Positions 29,798 to 38,770 of a stretch of 54,973 nucleotides of DNA are shown here, in pieces. Positions within the stretch are counted from its first letter, which is position 1. Each line of letters opens with the position of its first letter. Below the pieces are notes generated by a model. It was not told where the DNA came from. It searched no databases and saw nothing but the letters and a program-made list of their open reading frames with translations. This DNA comes from Gammaproteobacteria bacterium (lineage in GTDB: Bacteria > Pseudomonadota > Gammaproteobacteria > JAJPIJ01): positions 1 through 54,973 of the forward strand of contig JAJVHZ010000007.1 of assembly GCA_022072255.1 (NCBI GenBank). Direction: 5' to 3'. The position numbers were made by a program, and so were the translations under genes.

Positions 29798-30706
29798 CTA
29801 GTCGAGCGTATCGTCCAGTGCCAACTTCGCGGTCGCCCCGGCGGCGCTGCGCGCCCGTGCCAGGCGCTCCAGCAGCGGCGATCGATTCAGCCCCCGTACC
29901 GCATAGGCCAGCCAGGGCGCCGGCACCTCGGCGACGATGGACCGGGCCTGGGCCTCGTCGGCGCAGGCTGCATACACGCAGGCGCCGGTTCCGGTCAGCC
30001 GCGAAGGCGCCCGCCGCGACAGCCAGTCCAGGGCTGCGTTCACCGCCGGGAAGCGGCGCCGCACCACCGGCTCGCAGTCGTTGCGCCCCGCCCCCTCGAG
30101 AAAGTCGCGAATTGTGATAGGCGGTGTATCACGTGTCAAATCCGGGTCAGCGAACACGGCCGCCGTGGGAACCGCGCAATCCGGCTTCAGCAGCACATAC
30201 CACGACTCGGCCGGCGCCAGCGGGGTCAGGATTTCACCAATGCCCTCGGCGAAGGCGGCCTTGCCGGCAATGAAAACGGGCACGTCGGCCCCAAGCTGCA
30301 GGCCGATCCTCGCCAGCGCCGCCAGCGGCAAGTCCAGGCCCCAGAGGAGATTGAGCGCCACCAGGGTCGTCGCGGCGTCCGAACTGCCGCCACCTATGCC
30401 GCCCCCGACAGGCAGGCGCTTGTCGATGCTCAGTGACGCCCCGGCCTTTACCCCGGTGTGCGCCTGCAGGGCGTGCGCGGCCCGCACGACCAGATCCTGC
30501 TCGGGGGCGATGCCACCCACCGCTGTGGCACGCCGGATCCTGCCGTCCTCGCGCCGCTCGAAGTCCAGCCAGTCGCACAGGTCGAGGAACTGAAAGACCG
30601 TCTGCAGGGTGTGATAGCCGTCGGGGCGACGGCCAGTGACGTGCAGGAAGAGGTTGATCTTCGCCGGTGCGGGCCAGCGCAGCGTCTTCTCTAGGGCAAC
30701 TGCCAT
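29798..30706 (-). CDS. ispE: 4-diphosphocytidyl-2-C-methyl-D-erythritol kinase
   Basis: 302-residue GHMP-family kinase of the MEP isoprenoid pathway that phosphorylates CDP-methylerythritol. It has WPAPAKINLFLHVTGRRPDGYHTLQT at the N-terminus, the ATP-binding glycine-rich loop LPVGGGIGGGSSDAA, and the C-terminal RLTGTGACVYA motif. ATG 30706 overlaps the end of lolB by 16 bases, which suggests translational coupling; an earlier start in the same frame would overlap lolB much more. The order lolB-ispE-tRNA-Gln-prs is conserved in Gammaproteobacteria. Confidence 0.95.
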   Translation of the reverse strand: MAVALEKTLRWPAPAKINLFLHVTGRRPDGYHTLQTVFQFLDLCDWLDFERREDGRIRRATAVGGIAPEQDLVVRAAHALQAHTGVKAGASLSIDKRLPVGGGIGGGSSDAATTLVALNLLWGLDLPLAALARIGLQLGADVPVFIAGKAAFAEGIGEILTPLAPAESWYVLLKPDCAVPTAAVFADPDLTRDTPPITIRDFLEGAGRNDCEPVVRRRFPAVNAALDWLSRRAPSRLTGTGACVYAACADEAQARSIVAEVPAPWLAYAVRGLNRSPLLERLARARSAAGATAKLALDDTLD

Positions 30707-31332
30707 TCGCCGATGACCACGCGCATCTTCAGCGGCGCGTTTTCCATGAAGATCTTGTCCGGCAATTCCTCCCCGCCCACCGCCTTGTAACGCTGCACAC
30801 TGACGCGCCAGCCGTCCTGCTCCAGGTCGCTCAGGCGCCCGGCATCGTCGAGGCGCACGGCGGCTACGGGCCGGTTGGGCATGGGAATTCCGCGAATCCA
30901 GTATTTCAGGCCGGCCACCGGCAGGCTCCAGCCCAGTTGTTCCTGCATCAGCGCCTGGGGATCCGCGGCGGAGATCTCGCTCCTGTCGGGTCCGCGCAGG
31001 GTCACCCCCTGTGCGTCCCCCCTCAATTCGAAGGTGCCCTGGGACATCGGGGCGGATATGCGTATCGCATACTCCTCTCCGTTCTGCTCCCAGCTCATGC
31101 TCGCATTGCCGCTGTCCTTTCCGGTCTCGATCCCCACCCGTCCCCGAAGCGTCCACTGCACCAGCGCCGCGAGCCGCTGCTGCCGATCCAGCCACCGCCC
31201 CAGCGCGGTACCCCCCTCCGCCGGCGGCGGCGCGCTGGGCGCGGTGGCACAGGCGCCGATCAGCAGCATCAACGCCAGCAGCGCAACGCGTGCAATGCCT
31301 GAGCCGGCGGCCTGCGGTAGCGAAACACTCAC
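30691..31332 (-). CDS. lolB: outer-membrane lipoprotein receptor LolB
   Basis: 213-residue lipoprotein that receives lipoproteins from LolA and inserts them into the outer membrane. The signal peptide ends in LLIGAC, lipid Cys at about residue 28. The body has the LolB pattern: WTLRGRVGIETGKDSGNASMSWEQ, then YAIRISAPMSQGTFELRGD and LGWSLPVAGLKYWIRGIP. The start is GTG 31332, overlapping the upstream TPR gene's stop as GTGA. It is downstream of a TPR lipoprotein and upstream of ispE. Confidence 0.93.
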   Translation of the reverse strand: MSVSLPQAAGSGIARVALLALMLLIGACATAPSAPPPAEGGTALGRWLDRQQRLAALVQWTLRGRVGIETGKDSGNASMSWEQNGEEYAIRISAPMSQGTFELRGDAQGVTLRGPDRSEISAADPQALMQEQLGWSLPVAGLKYWIRGIPMPNRPVAAVRLDDAGRLSDLEQDGWRVSVQRYKAVGGEELPDKIFMENAPLKMRVVIGEWQLP

Positions 31333-33110
31333 AAACCGAACTTCACTTTGACCTTCTTCAGGCGCTCGTCCTCCGGGTGACTCTTCAGCGCCTCCGCCAG
31401 GAGCTGCCTCGCCCGATTCCGCTCGCCCTTGGCCACCAGCACCTCGACCATGTGAGCCACGACCTCCGGATCGTCGCGTTGCGCGCGCGCCTGCCCGAGA
31501 TAGTTCAGGGCCTCGTCGAGTTTGCCCTGCTTGAACAGCACCCAGCCCATGCTGTCGAGTATGTAGAAGTCGTTGGGGGCGAGTTCGAGCGCCCGCTTGA
31601 TCAGGGTATAGGCCTCGTCGTACCGGGTGGTGCGATCCGCAAGGGTGTAACCGAGCGCATTCAGGGCCTGGGAGTTGTCCGGGTCGCGCTCGAGCAGTTG
31701 CCGCAGGTCGCGCTCCAGTATGTCCAGCCGGTTCATCTTCTCCGCCAGCATGGCGCGGGTGTAGAGAAGCTCCGAGTCGTAGGTGTCGTTCAGCGCCCGA
31801 TCATAGACATCCATGGCCGCCTGCAACTCTCCTGCATCGGCGAGGATTTCGCCTTCTGCGCGAATCAGGCGGATACGCTCGGCCTCGGACTCCGGCGTAA
31901 TGCCCTGCAGATACTTCTGCGCCTCCTCGGGCTTGCCCTGCCGCGCCAGCATCAACGCAACGCGCAGACGCGAGTCCAGCAGGAGCTCGCCCTCCTTCAC
32001 CTCCTCGAACCACTTACGCGCCAGCGCGTCGTCGTTCTCCGATTCGGCGATCTGGCCGAGATAAAAACGCCCTTCGTCGGCGTGCTCGCCCATTTTCACC
32101 AATTCCTCGAAATAGGGCCGCGCCTTGCGGCTGTTCTGCCGCTGCAGCTCCAGCAGGCCCAGGGCATACTTTACGTCGGCGTTCGCAGGCTGCTGCTTCT
32201 CCAGCGCCTTGAACTCCTTGTAAGCGCTGTCGTATTGCTTGTCGTCCGCCAGCAGGCGTGCGTAGATGAGCCGCATGTTCTGCTGCTCGGGATGGTTCTT
32301 GAGAACCGACTCCAGCCACTCGATGGCCGCCTTGGTCTCGCCCTGCTTCTGCAGCACGCCGATATAGGCTATCGCCACACCCTCGTTCGTGGGCTTCAGT
32401 TCCGCCACCTGATCCATCGCCTCGCGCGCCTTGTCCATCTGCTCGGCACGGATGGCGAGCAAAGCGTACGCGAATAGCGCCTCGGGCGTGCGTCCATGCT
32501 GATCAATGAGCTTCTCCATCACCTCGACAGCAGCCTTCTTGTCCTGCTCCCGGCTGAGGAGATTGGCCACGGCCCACATGCGCTCGGCGGGCTCGCCGGC
32601 GGCGGAGTTCAGGATGTAATCGAGTTGAACCAGGGCCTCGTCGCGCCGGCCGGTGCGGAGCAGTTCGCCAGCCAGTAGCTGGCGTGCCTCGAGATTCTTT
32701 GGCTGCAACTGAACCCAGCGCCCGACGGCCTCCATCGTCTCCGGTTCGCGCTGCGCGTAGGCCGCCACCCGCGCGGCACGTTCGGCGATCTGCGGATCCG
32801 GGATCGCGCGCATCAGCCTCATGTAATTGTCCAGCGCGATGTCGATCTCGCCACGCTGACCGGCGAGCTCGGCGACCAGCAGGGTGTACAGCGCATCGGC
32901 GCTCATGCCGTCCGGCGACACGCGCAGATCCTCGCCAAAGGTCGGGATAGGGGTCTTCTCGGCGGCGGAAGGCGCGGGACCCCCTGCCACGGCGGGGACG
33001 GCAGCGCGCTGCGCCGCGCATCCGGATAGCATCAAGATTGCCAGGAGCGCCGCCATGGCCGCGGCGCGCCGGCTCTGCCGACGGTGAAGATGAGCGGAGA
33101 TTTCGGCCAT
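31329..33110 (-). CDS. TPR-repeat lipoprotein
   Basis: 593-residue predicted lipoprotein with a signal peptide ending in LMLSGC (Cys31 from ATG 33110, Cys13 if ATG 33056 is the start). From about residue 70 on it is a chain of TPR-like helix pairs, clearest near the C-terminus (NSQALNALGYTLADRTTRYDEA, FYILDSMGWVLFKQGKLDEAL). Proteins of this type sit directly upstream of lolB in many Gammaproteobacteria and are envelope scaffolds of unproved function. The 4-base overlap with lolB argues for joint expression. It is divergent from hemA across a 305-base gap. Confidence 0.9.
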   Translation of the reverse strand: MAEISAHLHRRQSRRAAAMAALLAILMLSGCAAQRAAVPAVAGGPAPSAAEKTPIPTFGEDLRVSPDGMSADALYTLLVAELAGQRGEIDIALDNYMRLMRAIPDPQIAERAARVAAYAQREPETMEAVGRWVQLQPKNLEARQLLAGELLRTGRRDEALVQLDYILNSAAGEPAERMWAVANLLSREQDKKAAVEVMEKLIDQHGRTPEALFAYALLAIRAEQMDKAREAMDQVAELKPTNEGVAIAYIGVLQKQGETKAAIEWLESVLKNHPEQQNMRLIYARLLADDKQYDSAYKEFKALEKQQPANADVKYALGLLELQRQNSRKARPYFEELVKMGEHADEGRFYLGQIAESENDDALARKWFEEVKEGELLLDSRLRVALMLARQGKPEEAQKYLQGITPESEAERIRLIRAEGEILADAGELQAAMDVYDRALNDTYDSELLYTRAMLAEKMNRLDILERDLRQLLERDPDNSQALNALGYTLADRTTRYDEAYTLIKRALELAPNDFYILDSMGWVLFKQGKLDEALNYLGQARAQRDDPEVVAHMVEVLVAKGERNRARQLLAEALKSHPEDERLKKVKVKFGL

Positions 33111-33415
33111 TTACGGGGGGCCGCCCTGACGGCGGGAGCGATTTCGTTGGCTCAAGAGACGGTGTCAACGCGAATGTGTTTCAACTATAACGCACTTATG
33201 CAGGCGTGGTCAGCATAGGGCGCCGCGGCCCCCGGCAGCCGTCGTGCGGTCATTCCGCCGTCGAAACCGCGGCTTGCCCCGGTCGGCGTTCCGGCCCGAA
33301 GGCCAGGCGCAGCGCTCGCTTGTGCTGGCCGCGGCGCATCGCGGAGAATGCGAACGTTCGTGGCCATGCAACGCCCGGTCGTAAACACCGCTCCACGCAA
33401 TCGCAACACGCGCTC
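33111..33415. other. divergent promoter region between the TPR lipoprotein gene and hemA
   Basis: 305 bases without a convincing gene. TATAAC at 33186-33191 on the plus strand could be a -10 for hemA with a leader of over 200 bases, but its -35 partner is poor. The same spot reads TATAGT on the minus strand. No clear riboswitch or terminator is visible. Confidence 0.4.
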
Positions 33416-34675
33416 ATGCCGCTGACCGTAATTGGCGTCAACCACAAACATGCACCGGTCGCCGTGCGCGAGCGGGTGGCATTCGTTCCGGAGCAGTTGC
33501 CCCAGGCGCTCGAGGCGCTGCGCGGCTGCGCGGGGGTGCCGGAGGCGGCCATACTGTCCACATGCAACCGCACCGAGATCTACTGCCACACGGATGACTG
33601 CTGCCGGGTAAGGGTTATCGACTGGCTGGTCACGCAGCCCGGCCTCGGGGACACCGACCTGCGGCCTTACCTCTATTGCCACGACCAGCCCGAAACCGTG
33701 CGCCACCTGCTGCGGGTTGCTTCGGGCCTGGATTCCATGGTTCTGGGCGAACCCCAGATCCTCGGCCAGCTCAAGGTCGCCTACCAGGCGGCCGTCGACC
33801 ACGGCAGCATCGGACGCCTGCTCAACCGGCTTTTTCAACACAGCTTCCACATCGCCAAGAAGGTGCGCACGGACACGGCCATCGGCTCCAGCCCGGTTTC
33901 CATTGCATTCGCCGCAGTGCGGCTGGCACAACAGATCCACGGCGATCTGGCCGGCACGACCGCGATGCTCATCGGCGCCGGCGACATGATCGAACTCGCC
34001 GCGAATCACCTGTACGCGAATCGCCTGCGACACCTGCTGGTCGCGAATCGCTCCCTGGAGCGCGCACAGACCATCGCCTCGCGTTTTGGCGGATACGCCC
34101 TCCCGCTTCATGACCTGCCGGCGCATCTGGCCGACGCCGACATCGTCATCTCCTCGACGGCCTCCCCCACGCCGATACTCATGGCCGCCACGGTCGCCCG
34201 CGCCCTGCAGGCGCGCCGGCGCAAGCCGATGTTTCTCGTCGACATCGCCGTGCCGCGTGACATCGACCCGGCCGTCGGCGAGTTGGAGGACGTATACCTT
34301 TACACCATCGACGATCTGCAGGCCGTCATCGAGGAGAACCTGCGATCGAGGGAGGCCGCCGCCGCGCAGGCCGAGGAGATGATCGAGACGGCCGCGCAGC
34401 AGTTTCTCGAATGGATGCAGCAGGGCGACGCGGTGGACGTGCTGCGCACGCTGCGCGGCCATGCCGAAGCGGCCCGCGACGAGGTGCTGCAGCGCGCGCT
34501 GAAACAACTGGAATGCGGAACGCCGCCGCGAGAGGCCTTGCAGTTTCTCGCCAACACGCTCACCAACAAGCTGATTCATACGCCAACGGTCAGGATCAAG
34601 GCCGCGGCGACCGAAGGGCGCGAGGACATCATCGCGACGGCGGCCGCCCTGTTCGAGCTGAAGCCCGGGGGCTGA
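33416..34675 (+). CDS. hemA: glutamyl-tRNA reductase
   Basis: 419-residue NADPH enzyme that reduces glutamyl-tRNA to glutamate-1-semialdehyde, the first step of tetrapyrrole synthesis. Start ATG 33416 gives MPLTVIGVNHKHAPVAVRERVAF. The catalytic Cys is in ILSTCNRTEIYCH, followed by SMVLGEPQILGQLK, the Rossmann motif LIGAGDMIELAANHL, and a C-terminal dimerisation domain. The family's GAGEM is here GAGDM, a conservative change. hemA-prfA-prmC is the conserved order. Confidence 0.97.
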   Translation: MPLTVIGVNHKHAPVAVRERVAFVPEQLPQALEALRGCAGVPEAAILSTCNRTEIYCHTDDCCRVRVIDWLVTQPGLGDTDLRPYLYCHDQPETVRHLLRVASGLDSMVLGEPQILGQLKVAYQAAVDHGSIGRLLNRLFQHSFHIAKKVRTDTAIGSSPVSIAFAAVRLAQQIHGDLAGTTAMLIGAGDMIELAANHLYANRLRHLLVANRSLERAQTIASRFGGYALPLHDLPAHLADADIVISSTASPTPILMAATVARALQARRRKPMFLVDIAVPRDIDPAVGELEDVYLYTIDDLQAVIEENLRSREAAAAQAEEMIETAAQQFLEWMQQGDAVDVLRTLRGHAEAARDEVLQRALKQLECGTPPREALQFLANTLTNKLIHTPTVRIKAAATEGREDIIATAAALFELKPGG

Positions 34676-34788
34676 GTGCCGCTGTGCCCGGGCGGCGCCG
34701 GTCGTGGCGCGCTGCCCTGGCAAGCGGGCCGGGGCGCCGGCACGGTACAATCGCAGGCTGATTCCCGGCAGACCACCACACCTGGCTC

Positions 34789-35877
34789 ATGAAGGCTTCG
34801 TTGCTGGAAAAGCTTCAATCCCTTGCCGAACGGCAGGAGGAGCTCGGCGCGCTGCTCGCCGATCCGCAGATCATCGGCGACCAGAACCGTTTTCGTTCGC
34901 TGTCCCAGGAATATGCCGAGTTGAGCCCCGTCGTGGACTGCTTCGCGCGTTTTCGCCGCAACGAGGCGGCCATCGCCGAGTCGCAGGCCATGTTGCGGGA
35001 GTCCGACAAGGAGATGCAGGCGCTGGCGGAGGAGGAGATGGCGCGGGCAAGGGAGGAGAACGAGCGCCTCGCGGCTTACGTGCAGAAGCTGCTGCTGCCC
35101 AGGGATCCGGCGGACAGCAGCAATATCTTTCTTGAGGTGCGCGCCGGCACCGGCGGCGATGAGGCGGCGCTGTTCGCCGCGGATCTGTTCCGGATGTACT
35201 CGCGCTACGCGGAGTCCCGCGGCTGGCAGATCGAGATCATCAGCAGCAGCGCGAGCGGGCTGGGCGGTTACAAGGAGATTATCGCCCGGATTATCGGACA
35301 CGGAGCGTATTCGCGGCTGAAGTTCGAGTCCGGAGCCCATCGCGTCCAGCGGGTACCGGAGACCGAGGCGCAGGGCCGAATACATACCTCCGCGTGCACG
35401 GTGGCCATCCTTCCGGAGCTCGACGAAGTCGGCGAGATCGAGATCAATCCAGCCGACCTGAAGGTGGATACCTACCGATCCTCGGGCGCCGGCGGCCAGC
35501 ACGTGAACAAGACCGACTCGGCGATACGCATCACGCACCTGCCGACCGGCGTGGTCGTGGAGTGCCAGGAGGAGCGCTCGCAGCACAAGAACCGCGCCAA
35601 GGCCATGAGCCTTCTGCGGGCGCGCTTGTTGGCGGCCCAGCGGGAGAAGCGGCAGGCGCAGCAGGCGGAGACGCGCCGCAATCTGGTCGGCAGCGGCGAC
35701 CGCTCGGAGCGCATCCGCACATACAATTTTCCTCAGGGCCGAATCACCGATCACCGCATCAATTTGACGGTCTATCAATTGAACGACGTGCTGGAAGGGA
35801 ACCTCGACACCATCATCGAGCCGTTGATCACCGAGCATCAGGCCGATCAGATGGCGGCCATCGGGATGGAGCCGTGA
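34789..35877 (+). CDS. prfA: peptide chain release factor 1
   Basis: 362-residue release factor that recognises UAA and UAG. The stop-codon tripeptide is PET in [19 protein letters not shown], a PxT form that fits RF1 and not the SPF of RF2. The catalytic GGQ is in [20 protein letters not shown]. Start ATG 34789. A TACAAT at 34746-34751 may be its own -10. Its stop overlaps the prmC start as GTGA; PrmC methylates the Gln of GGQ, so enzyme and substrate are translationally coupled. Confidence 0.97.
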   Translation: MKASLLEKLQSLAERQEELGALLADPQIIGDQNRFRSLSQEYAELSPVVDCFARFRRNEAAIAESQAMLRESDKEMQALAEEEMARAREENERLAAYVQKLLLPRDPADSSNIFLEVRAGTGGDEAALFAADLFRMYSRYAESRGWQIEIISSSASGLGGYKEIIARIIGHGAYSRLKFESGAHRVQRVPETEAQGRIHTSACTVAILPELDEVGEIEINPADLKVDTYRSSGAGGQHVNKTDSAIRITHLPTGVVVECQEERSQHKNRAKAMSLLRARLLAAQREKRQAQQAETRRNLVGSGDRSERIRTYNFPQGRITDHRINLTVYQLNDVLEGNLDTIIEPLITEHQADQMAAIGMEP

Positions 35878-36749
35878 GCGCCGCCCGTCGGATGAAGGCT
35901 GGGCCCACGATTGGCAGTCTGCTGCGGCGGGGGGAGAGCGCGCTGAAAGGTGGTGACTCCCCGCGTCTCGACGCGGAGCTGCTGCTGGCCGGCGCGCGCA
36001 GATGCTCACGTGCGGCCCTTTTTAGCGATCGCGACGAAGCCCCTGCACCGGAGGTCGCTGACCTCTTCCTGCGATGGATAGCTGAACGGGCCCGCGGACT
36101 CCCGGTGGCCTACCTTCTGGGGCGCCGGGAGTTCTGGTCGCTCCGCCTGGAAGTCACGCCCGCGACCTTGATCCCCCGACCGGAGACGGAACTGCTCGTC
36201 GAGCGGGCGCTGGAGCTCGTGCCGGAGGGTGTCTCGTTCCGCGTCGCCGACCTCGGCACGGGCAGCGGGGCGATCGCCCTTGCAATCGCGAGCGAGCGAC
36301 CATCGGCGACCGTGGTGGCCACCGACCGGTGCGAGGCCGCGCTCGCGGTAGCCAGCCGCAATGCCGCGCGACTGGGGATACGCAATGTGACATTCCGCAC
36401 TGGGAGTTGGTTTGGGCCTCTTGCGGGGGAGACCTTCGACCTCATTGTCTCGAATCCGCCCTATGTCGAGCCAGGTGATCCTCACCTGCGCGAGGGCGAT
36501 CTGCGGTTCGAGCCGATATCAGCGCTGGTGGGCGGCCCCGAGGGGCTGGAGGCGATCCGGGAGATCGCCCGGGACACCTACCGACACTTGAGCCCCGGCG
36601 GGTTTCTGGCGCTCGAGCACGGGGTGGAGCAGGCCTCCGCGGTGCGGCAATTGATGATCGTTACGGGCTATCGCGCCATCCTCACCTATCGCGACCTTGC
36701 GGGCGGGGAGCGGGTGACGCTCGGGCAGCGGCCGCGCGGCGATGTCTGA
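35874..36749 (+). CDS. prmC: release factor glutamine N5-methyltransferase
   Basis: 291-residue SAM-dependent methyltransferase that modifies the GGQ glutamine of release factors. The N-terminal helical domain is followed by [27 protein letters not shown] motif [16 protein letters not shown] and the catalytic NPPY in [13 protein letters not shown] use GTG 35874, which overlaps the prfA stop and has GGGATGGAG before it; ATG 35892 is the alternative. The family is about 280 residues, so both fit. The next gene overlaps its end by 8 bases. Confidence 0.94.
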   Translation: MSAARRMKAGPTIGSLLRRGESALKGGDSPRLDAELLLAGARRCSRAALFSDRDEAPAPEVADLFLRWIAERARGLPVAYLLGRREFWSLRLEVTPATLIPRPETELLVERALELVPEGVSFRVADLGTGSGAIALAIASERPSATVVATDRCEAALAVASRNAARLGIRNVTFRTGSWFGPLAGETFDLIVSNPPYVEPGDPHLREGDLRFEPISALVGGPEGLEAIREIARDTYRHLSPGGFLALEHGVEQASAVRQLMIVTGYRAILTYRDLAGGERVTLGQRPRGDV

Positions 36750-37149
36750 GGTCGCATCCATGACCCGGGTGCTCACCCTCGCCGCGCCCGCGGAGGACTC
36801 GCTGGTGCAGGCTCTGCGCCAGATCCCCGGCGTCGAGGCGGCCGAGGACATGGGACGGGGCGGTATTCGCTTGCGGTATGACGTGCGGAATACCGGCGTG
36901 GACAGGCTGCTTGCGTGGCTGGCCGGTCGTGGCATACAGGCCGGGCGCGGCTGGCGCACGCGGCTGTGGCACGCATGGATGGCCTACGCGGATGCCGTTG
37001 CGCGGGAGGCGCTCGCCGCCGATGACGGTTGGGAATCCTCGCTGCGGGGCCTCTACGCCGGCAGATGGCCACAGCAGGGACGTGCGCGGAGCGACGAACA
37101 TGCGCATCATTGGCGCAGATATCTTGCGCGTACGGAGACCCGGCCATGA
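36742..37149 (+). CDS. uncharacterised protein, possible HMA-like fold at the N-terminus
   Basis: 135-residue protein I do not recognise. Residues about 7-65 read as strand-helix-strand-strand-helix (TRVLTLAAP, AEDSLVQALRQIPG, VEAAEDM, GIRLRYDV, VDRLLAWLAGRGI), the order of a ferredoxin-like heavy-metal-associated domain, including the IPGV turn usual in those domains. It lacks the CxxC metal site and has no Cys at all. The second half is basic, with several Trp and Tyr residues (WRTRLWHAWMAYAD) and no clear fold. It overlaps prmC by 8 bases and moeB by 4, so it is certainly in that operon and very likely a real gene. The fold call is inference. Confidence 0.8.
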   Translation: MSEVASMTRVLTLAAPAEDSLVQALRQIPGVEAAEDMGRGGIRLRYDVRNTGVDRLLAWLAGRGIQAGRGWRTRLWHAWMAYADAVAREALAADDGWESSLRGLYAGRWPQQGRARSDEHAHHWRRYLARTETRP

Positions 37150-37925
37150 TGGCGGTCAAGCCAGCACTGAGTCGCGATCAGCTGATCCGGTACAGCCGCC
37201 ACATCATGCTGAAGGAATTCGGTGTGGCAGGCCAGCAGCGGCTGCTCGCCTCGCGCGTGCTCCTGATCGGCCTCGGCGGCCTCGGCTCGCCGGCCTCGAT
37301 GTACCTCGCCGCCGCGGGCGTTGGTGAGATGGTCCTCGTCGATTTCGACCACGTCGAGCTCTCCAATCTGCAACGCCAGATCATTCATGGCAGCTCGGAT
37401 ATCAAACGACCGAAGGTGCAGAGCGCGCGCGAACGGCTGCTGGGGCTGAATCCGGACGTGAGGCTGGCGACGATGGAAAAGGCGCTGGACGAGCGCGAGC
37501 TCGCCGATCAGGCGGCCGCGGCGGACGTCGTCGTCGACTGCAGCGACAATTTCGCAACACGATTCGCGATCAACGCGGCTTGCGTGCGCACTGGAACGCC
37601 CCTGGTATCCGCCGCCGCGATCCGCTTCGACGCGCAGATCACCGTCTTCATGAACAGTGGCGACGGCGGTTGCTATCGCTGCCTCTACGATGACGCGGCC
37701 AGCGGCCAGGAGACCTGCGCCGCCAATGGCGTGGCCTCGCCCCTGCTCGGCATCGTCGGCTCGGTTCAGGCGATGGAGGCGATGAAGATCCTCGCCGGCA
37801 TCGGGCCGGGATTGAACGGCCGGCTTCTCATCCTCGACGGGCTGCGGATGGAATGGAATGCCATCCGTCTGCGACGCGATCCCGCCTGCCCGGTGTGCCG
37901 AGACAGGCCCTCCCAAGGCGCGTAG
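37146..37925 (+). CDS. moeB: HesA/MoeB/ThiF family adenylyltransferase
   Basis: 259-residue E1-like enzyme that adenylates the C-terminus of a sulfur-carrier protein (MoaD or ThiS). It has SRDQLIRYSRHIMLKEFGVAGQQ, the nucleotide motif VLLIGLGGLGSPASMYLAAAGVG, the RQ pair in LSNLQRQIIHGSSD, DCSDNFATRFAIN, and two CxxC zinc pairs (CYRC and CPVC). There is no C-terminal rhodanese domain, so it is the MoeB-length form. ATG 37146 overlaps the preceding stop; ATG 37149 follows immediately. MoeB and ThiF cannot be separated by sequence alone here. Confidence 0.92.
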   Translation: MMAVKPALSRDQLIRYSRHIMLKEFGVAGQQRLLASRVLLIGLGGLGSPASMYLAAAGVGEMVLVDFDHVELSNLQRQIIHGSSDIKRPKVQSARERLLGLNPDVRLATMEKALDERELADQAAAADVVVDCSDNFATRFAINAACVRTGTPLVSAAAIRFDAQITVFMNSGDGGCYRCLYDDAASGQETCAANGVASPLLGIVGSVQAMEAMKILAGIGPGLNGRLLILDGLRMEWNAIRLRRDPACPVCRDRPSQGA

Positions 37926-38068
37926 GGAACCCCGGACGCACCACGTTCCGGCCGCCGTCCCGGAGCGAGGCCCGTTCTCGGCAAACGCGTCCCGGCGACC
38001 AGTCCGGGCGCAACTGCGCTGAGGACCTCGGGAAAGCTCCTGGCGGTTTATCGCCCCACCCCGTCGCG

Positions 38069-38097
38069 TTGCGTACCATCATGAGAATGATTATCAT
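38069..38097 (+). promoter_or_regulatory. promoter overlapped by a Fur box
   Basis: TTGCGT (38069-38074), 17-base spacer, TATCAT (38092-38097), reading toward the small gene at 38141. The Fur box at 38083-38101 covers the spacer and -10, a layout that gives repression when iron is plentiful. Confidence 0.6.
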
Positions 38098-38101
38098 TGT
38101 C
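38083..38101 (+). promoter_or_regulatory. Fur box
   Basis: GAGAATGATTATCATTGTC matches 16 of 19 positions of the classical Fur consensus GATAATGATAATCATTATC. It lies 39 bases before the start of the small gene at 38141. Confidence 0.85.
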
Positions 38102-38140
38102 ATTATTGAGACCGGTCAGGTCGTTGGAGGATGCAGGCAG

Positions 38141-38413
38141 ATGCGCTTCGCCGTCCAGACGCGATGGGTAGACGGAGTTCCCCACCTGCAGCTCAGGGGG
38201 CTCGAGTCCGGGGAAGTCCGAATGCAATGGCGTCTGGTTCGAACCTGCCCCGCGGCGAGCGGGGAGCGTGGGAGATCGATCCGGTCGGCGGACCGCGCGG
38301 ACACGCTTACGGCTCTGATCCGCGAACTTCTGCTCGTCGCCTGCGCCGAGGATATGCGGTGCCGCCCACCGGCGAAACGGAATTACGCAGGGGAAGTCGG
38401 GACCGGGTCGTGA
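38141..38413 (+). CDS. predicted Fur-controlled small protein of unknown function
   Basis: 90-residue frame starting ATG 38141, with GGAGG ending 10 bases upstream. The sequence opens MRFAVQTRWVDGVPHLQLRG and continues ESGEVRMQWRLVR, an alternating strand-like pattern, then a helical RADTLTALIRELLLVACAEDM. I know no family for it. It has three Cys residues but no CxxC, and no signal peptide. Support for it being real is the promoter and near-consensus Fur box just upstream, the good ribosome site and the protein-like composition; competing frames here are Arg/Pro/Gly-rich noise. It converges on bfd. Expected to be made under iron limitation. Confidence 0.55.
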   Translation: MRFAVQTRWVDGVPHLQLRGLESGEVRMQWRLVRTCPAASGERGRSIRSADRADTLTALIRELLLVACAEDMRCRPPAKRNYAGEVGTGS

Positions 38414-38427
38414 AATTCCCCTGGCCG

Positions 38428-38454
38428 CCGCCGTCCGCTATCGAACGACGGCGG
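38428..38454. terminator. hairpin between two convergent Fur-controlled genes
   Basis: Perfect 8-bp inverted repeat CCGCCGTC/GACGGCGG (38428-38435 with 38447-38454), 11-base loop, between the stops at 38413 and 38481. It lacks T-runs on either side; a bidirectional end-forming role is plausible. Confidence 0.4.
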
Positions 38455-38480
38455 GGGCGCTGGCGGCCGTCGCCGCCGCG

Positions 38481-38726
38481 TCAGGCGACGCAGCAATGCG
38501 TGGATTGAACCTTGGCCCGCCGATCGGCACGGAGGGCACCACCGCCGCCGTGATCGAGGTTCGCGCGTACGTGTTGGGAGAGACAGGCGCTTGCCGTGTC
38601 CTCGCAGGCGCCGCAGCAGGTGGCAACGTGGAGGCGATTGCGGAGGTCCTCCAGGCCGCGCGCGCCGCCATCGACGGCATCGCGGATATCCCGTTCAGTT
38701 ACCGCATTGCAGAGGCAGACGTACAT
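38481..38726 (-). CDS. bfd: bacterioferritin-associated ferredoxin
   Basis: 81-residue [2Fe-2S] protein that passes electrons to bacterioferritin so stored iron can be released. The four cluster Cys are in the family arrangement: MYVCLCNAVTERDI (Cys4, Cys6) and VATCCGACED (Cys38 and Cys41 of the CxxC, with an extra Cys beside it). Start ATG 38726. The tail after residue 60 is longer than usual and ends HCCVA. A TTGCGA-17-TATGAT promoter holding a Fur box lies upstream (38771-38801), so iron starvation should induce it; bfr is the next gene upstream on this strand. Confidence 0.93.
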   Translation of the reverse strand: MYVCLCNAVTERDIRDAVDGGARGLEDLRNRLHVATCCGACEDTASACLSQHVRANLDHGGGGALRADRRAKVQSTHCCVA

Positions 38727-38770
38727 GCTTTGAATTCCCAGGCCGTGCCGATTGAGGATCTGTAGCGCTA

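Noticed and set aside
34789-35877. RF1 with PET in place of the better known PAT/PVT tripeptide
   Set aside because: The PxT form with Glu occurs in RF1 of other bacteria as far as I recall, and the GGQ and flanks are normal, so altered stop-codon use is not implied.
38230-38250. A tRNA T-loop-like GGTTCGAACC
   Set aside because: The flanking bases do not form a T-stem and no anticodon arm or acceptor stem lies upstream; it is inside the predicted 90-residue gene.
38131-38508. A 125-codon plus-strand frame that overlaps the predicted Fur-controlled gene in another frame and runs into bfd
   Set aside because: Its composition is Arg/Pro/Gly noise and it overlaps the end of bfd; the 38141 frame has the better ribosome spacing and protein-like sequence.
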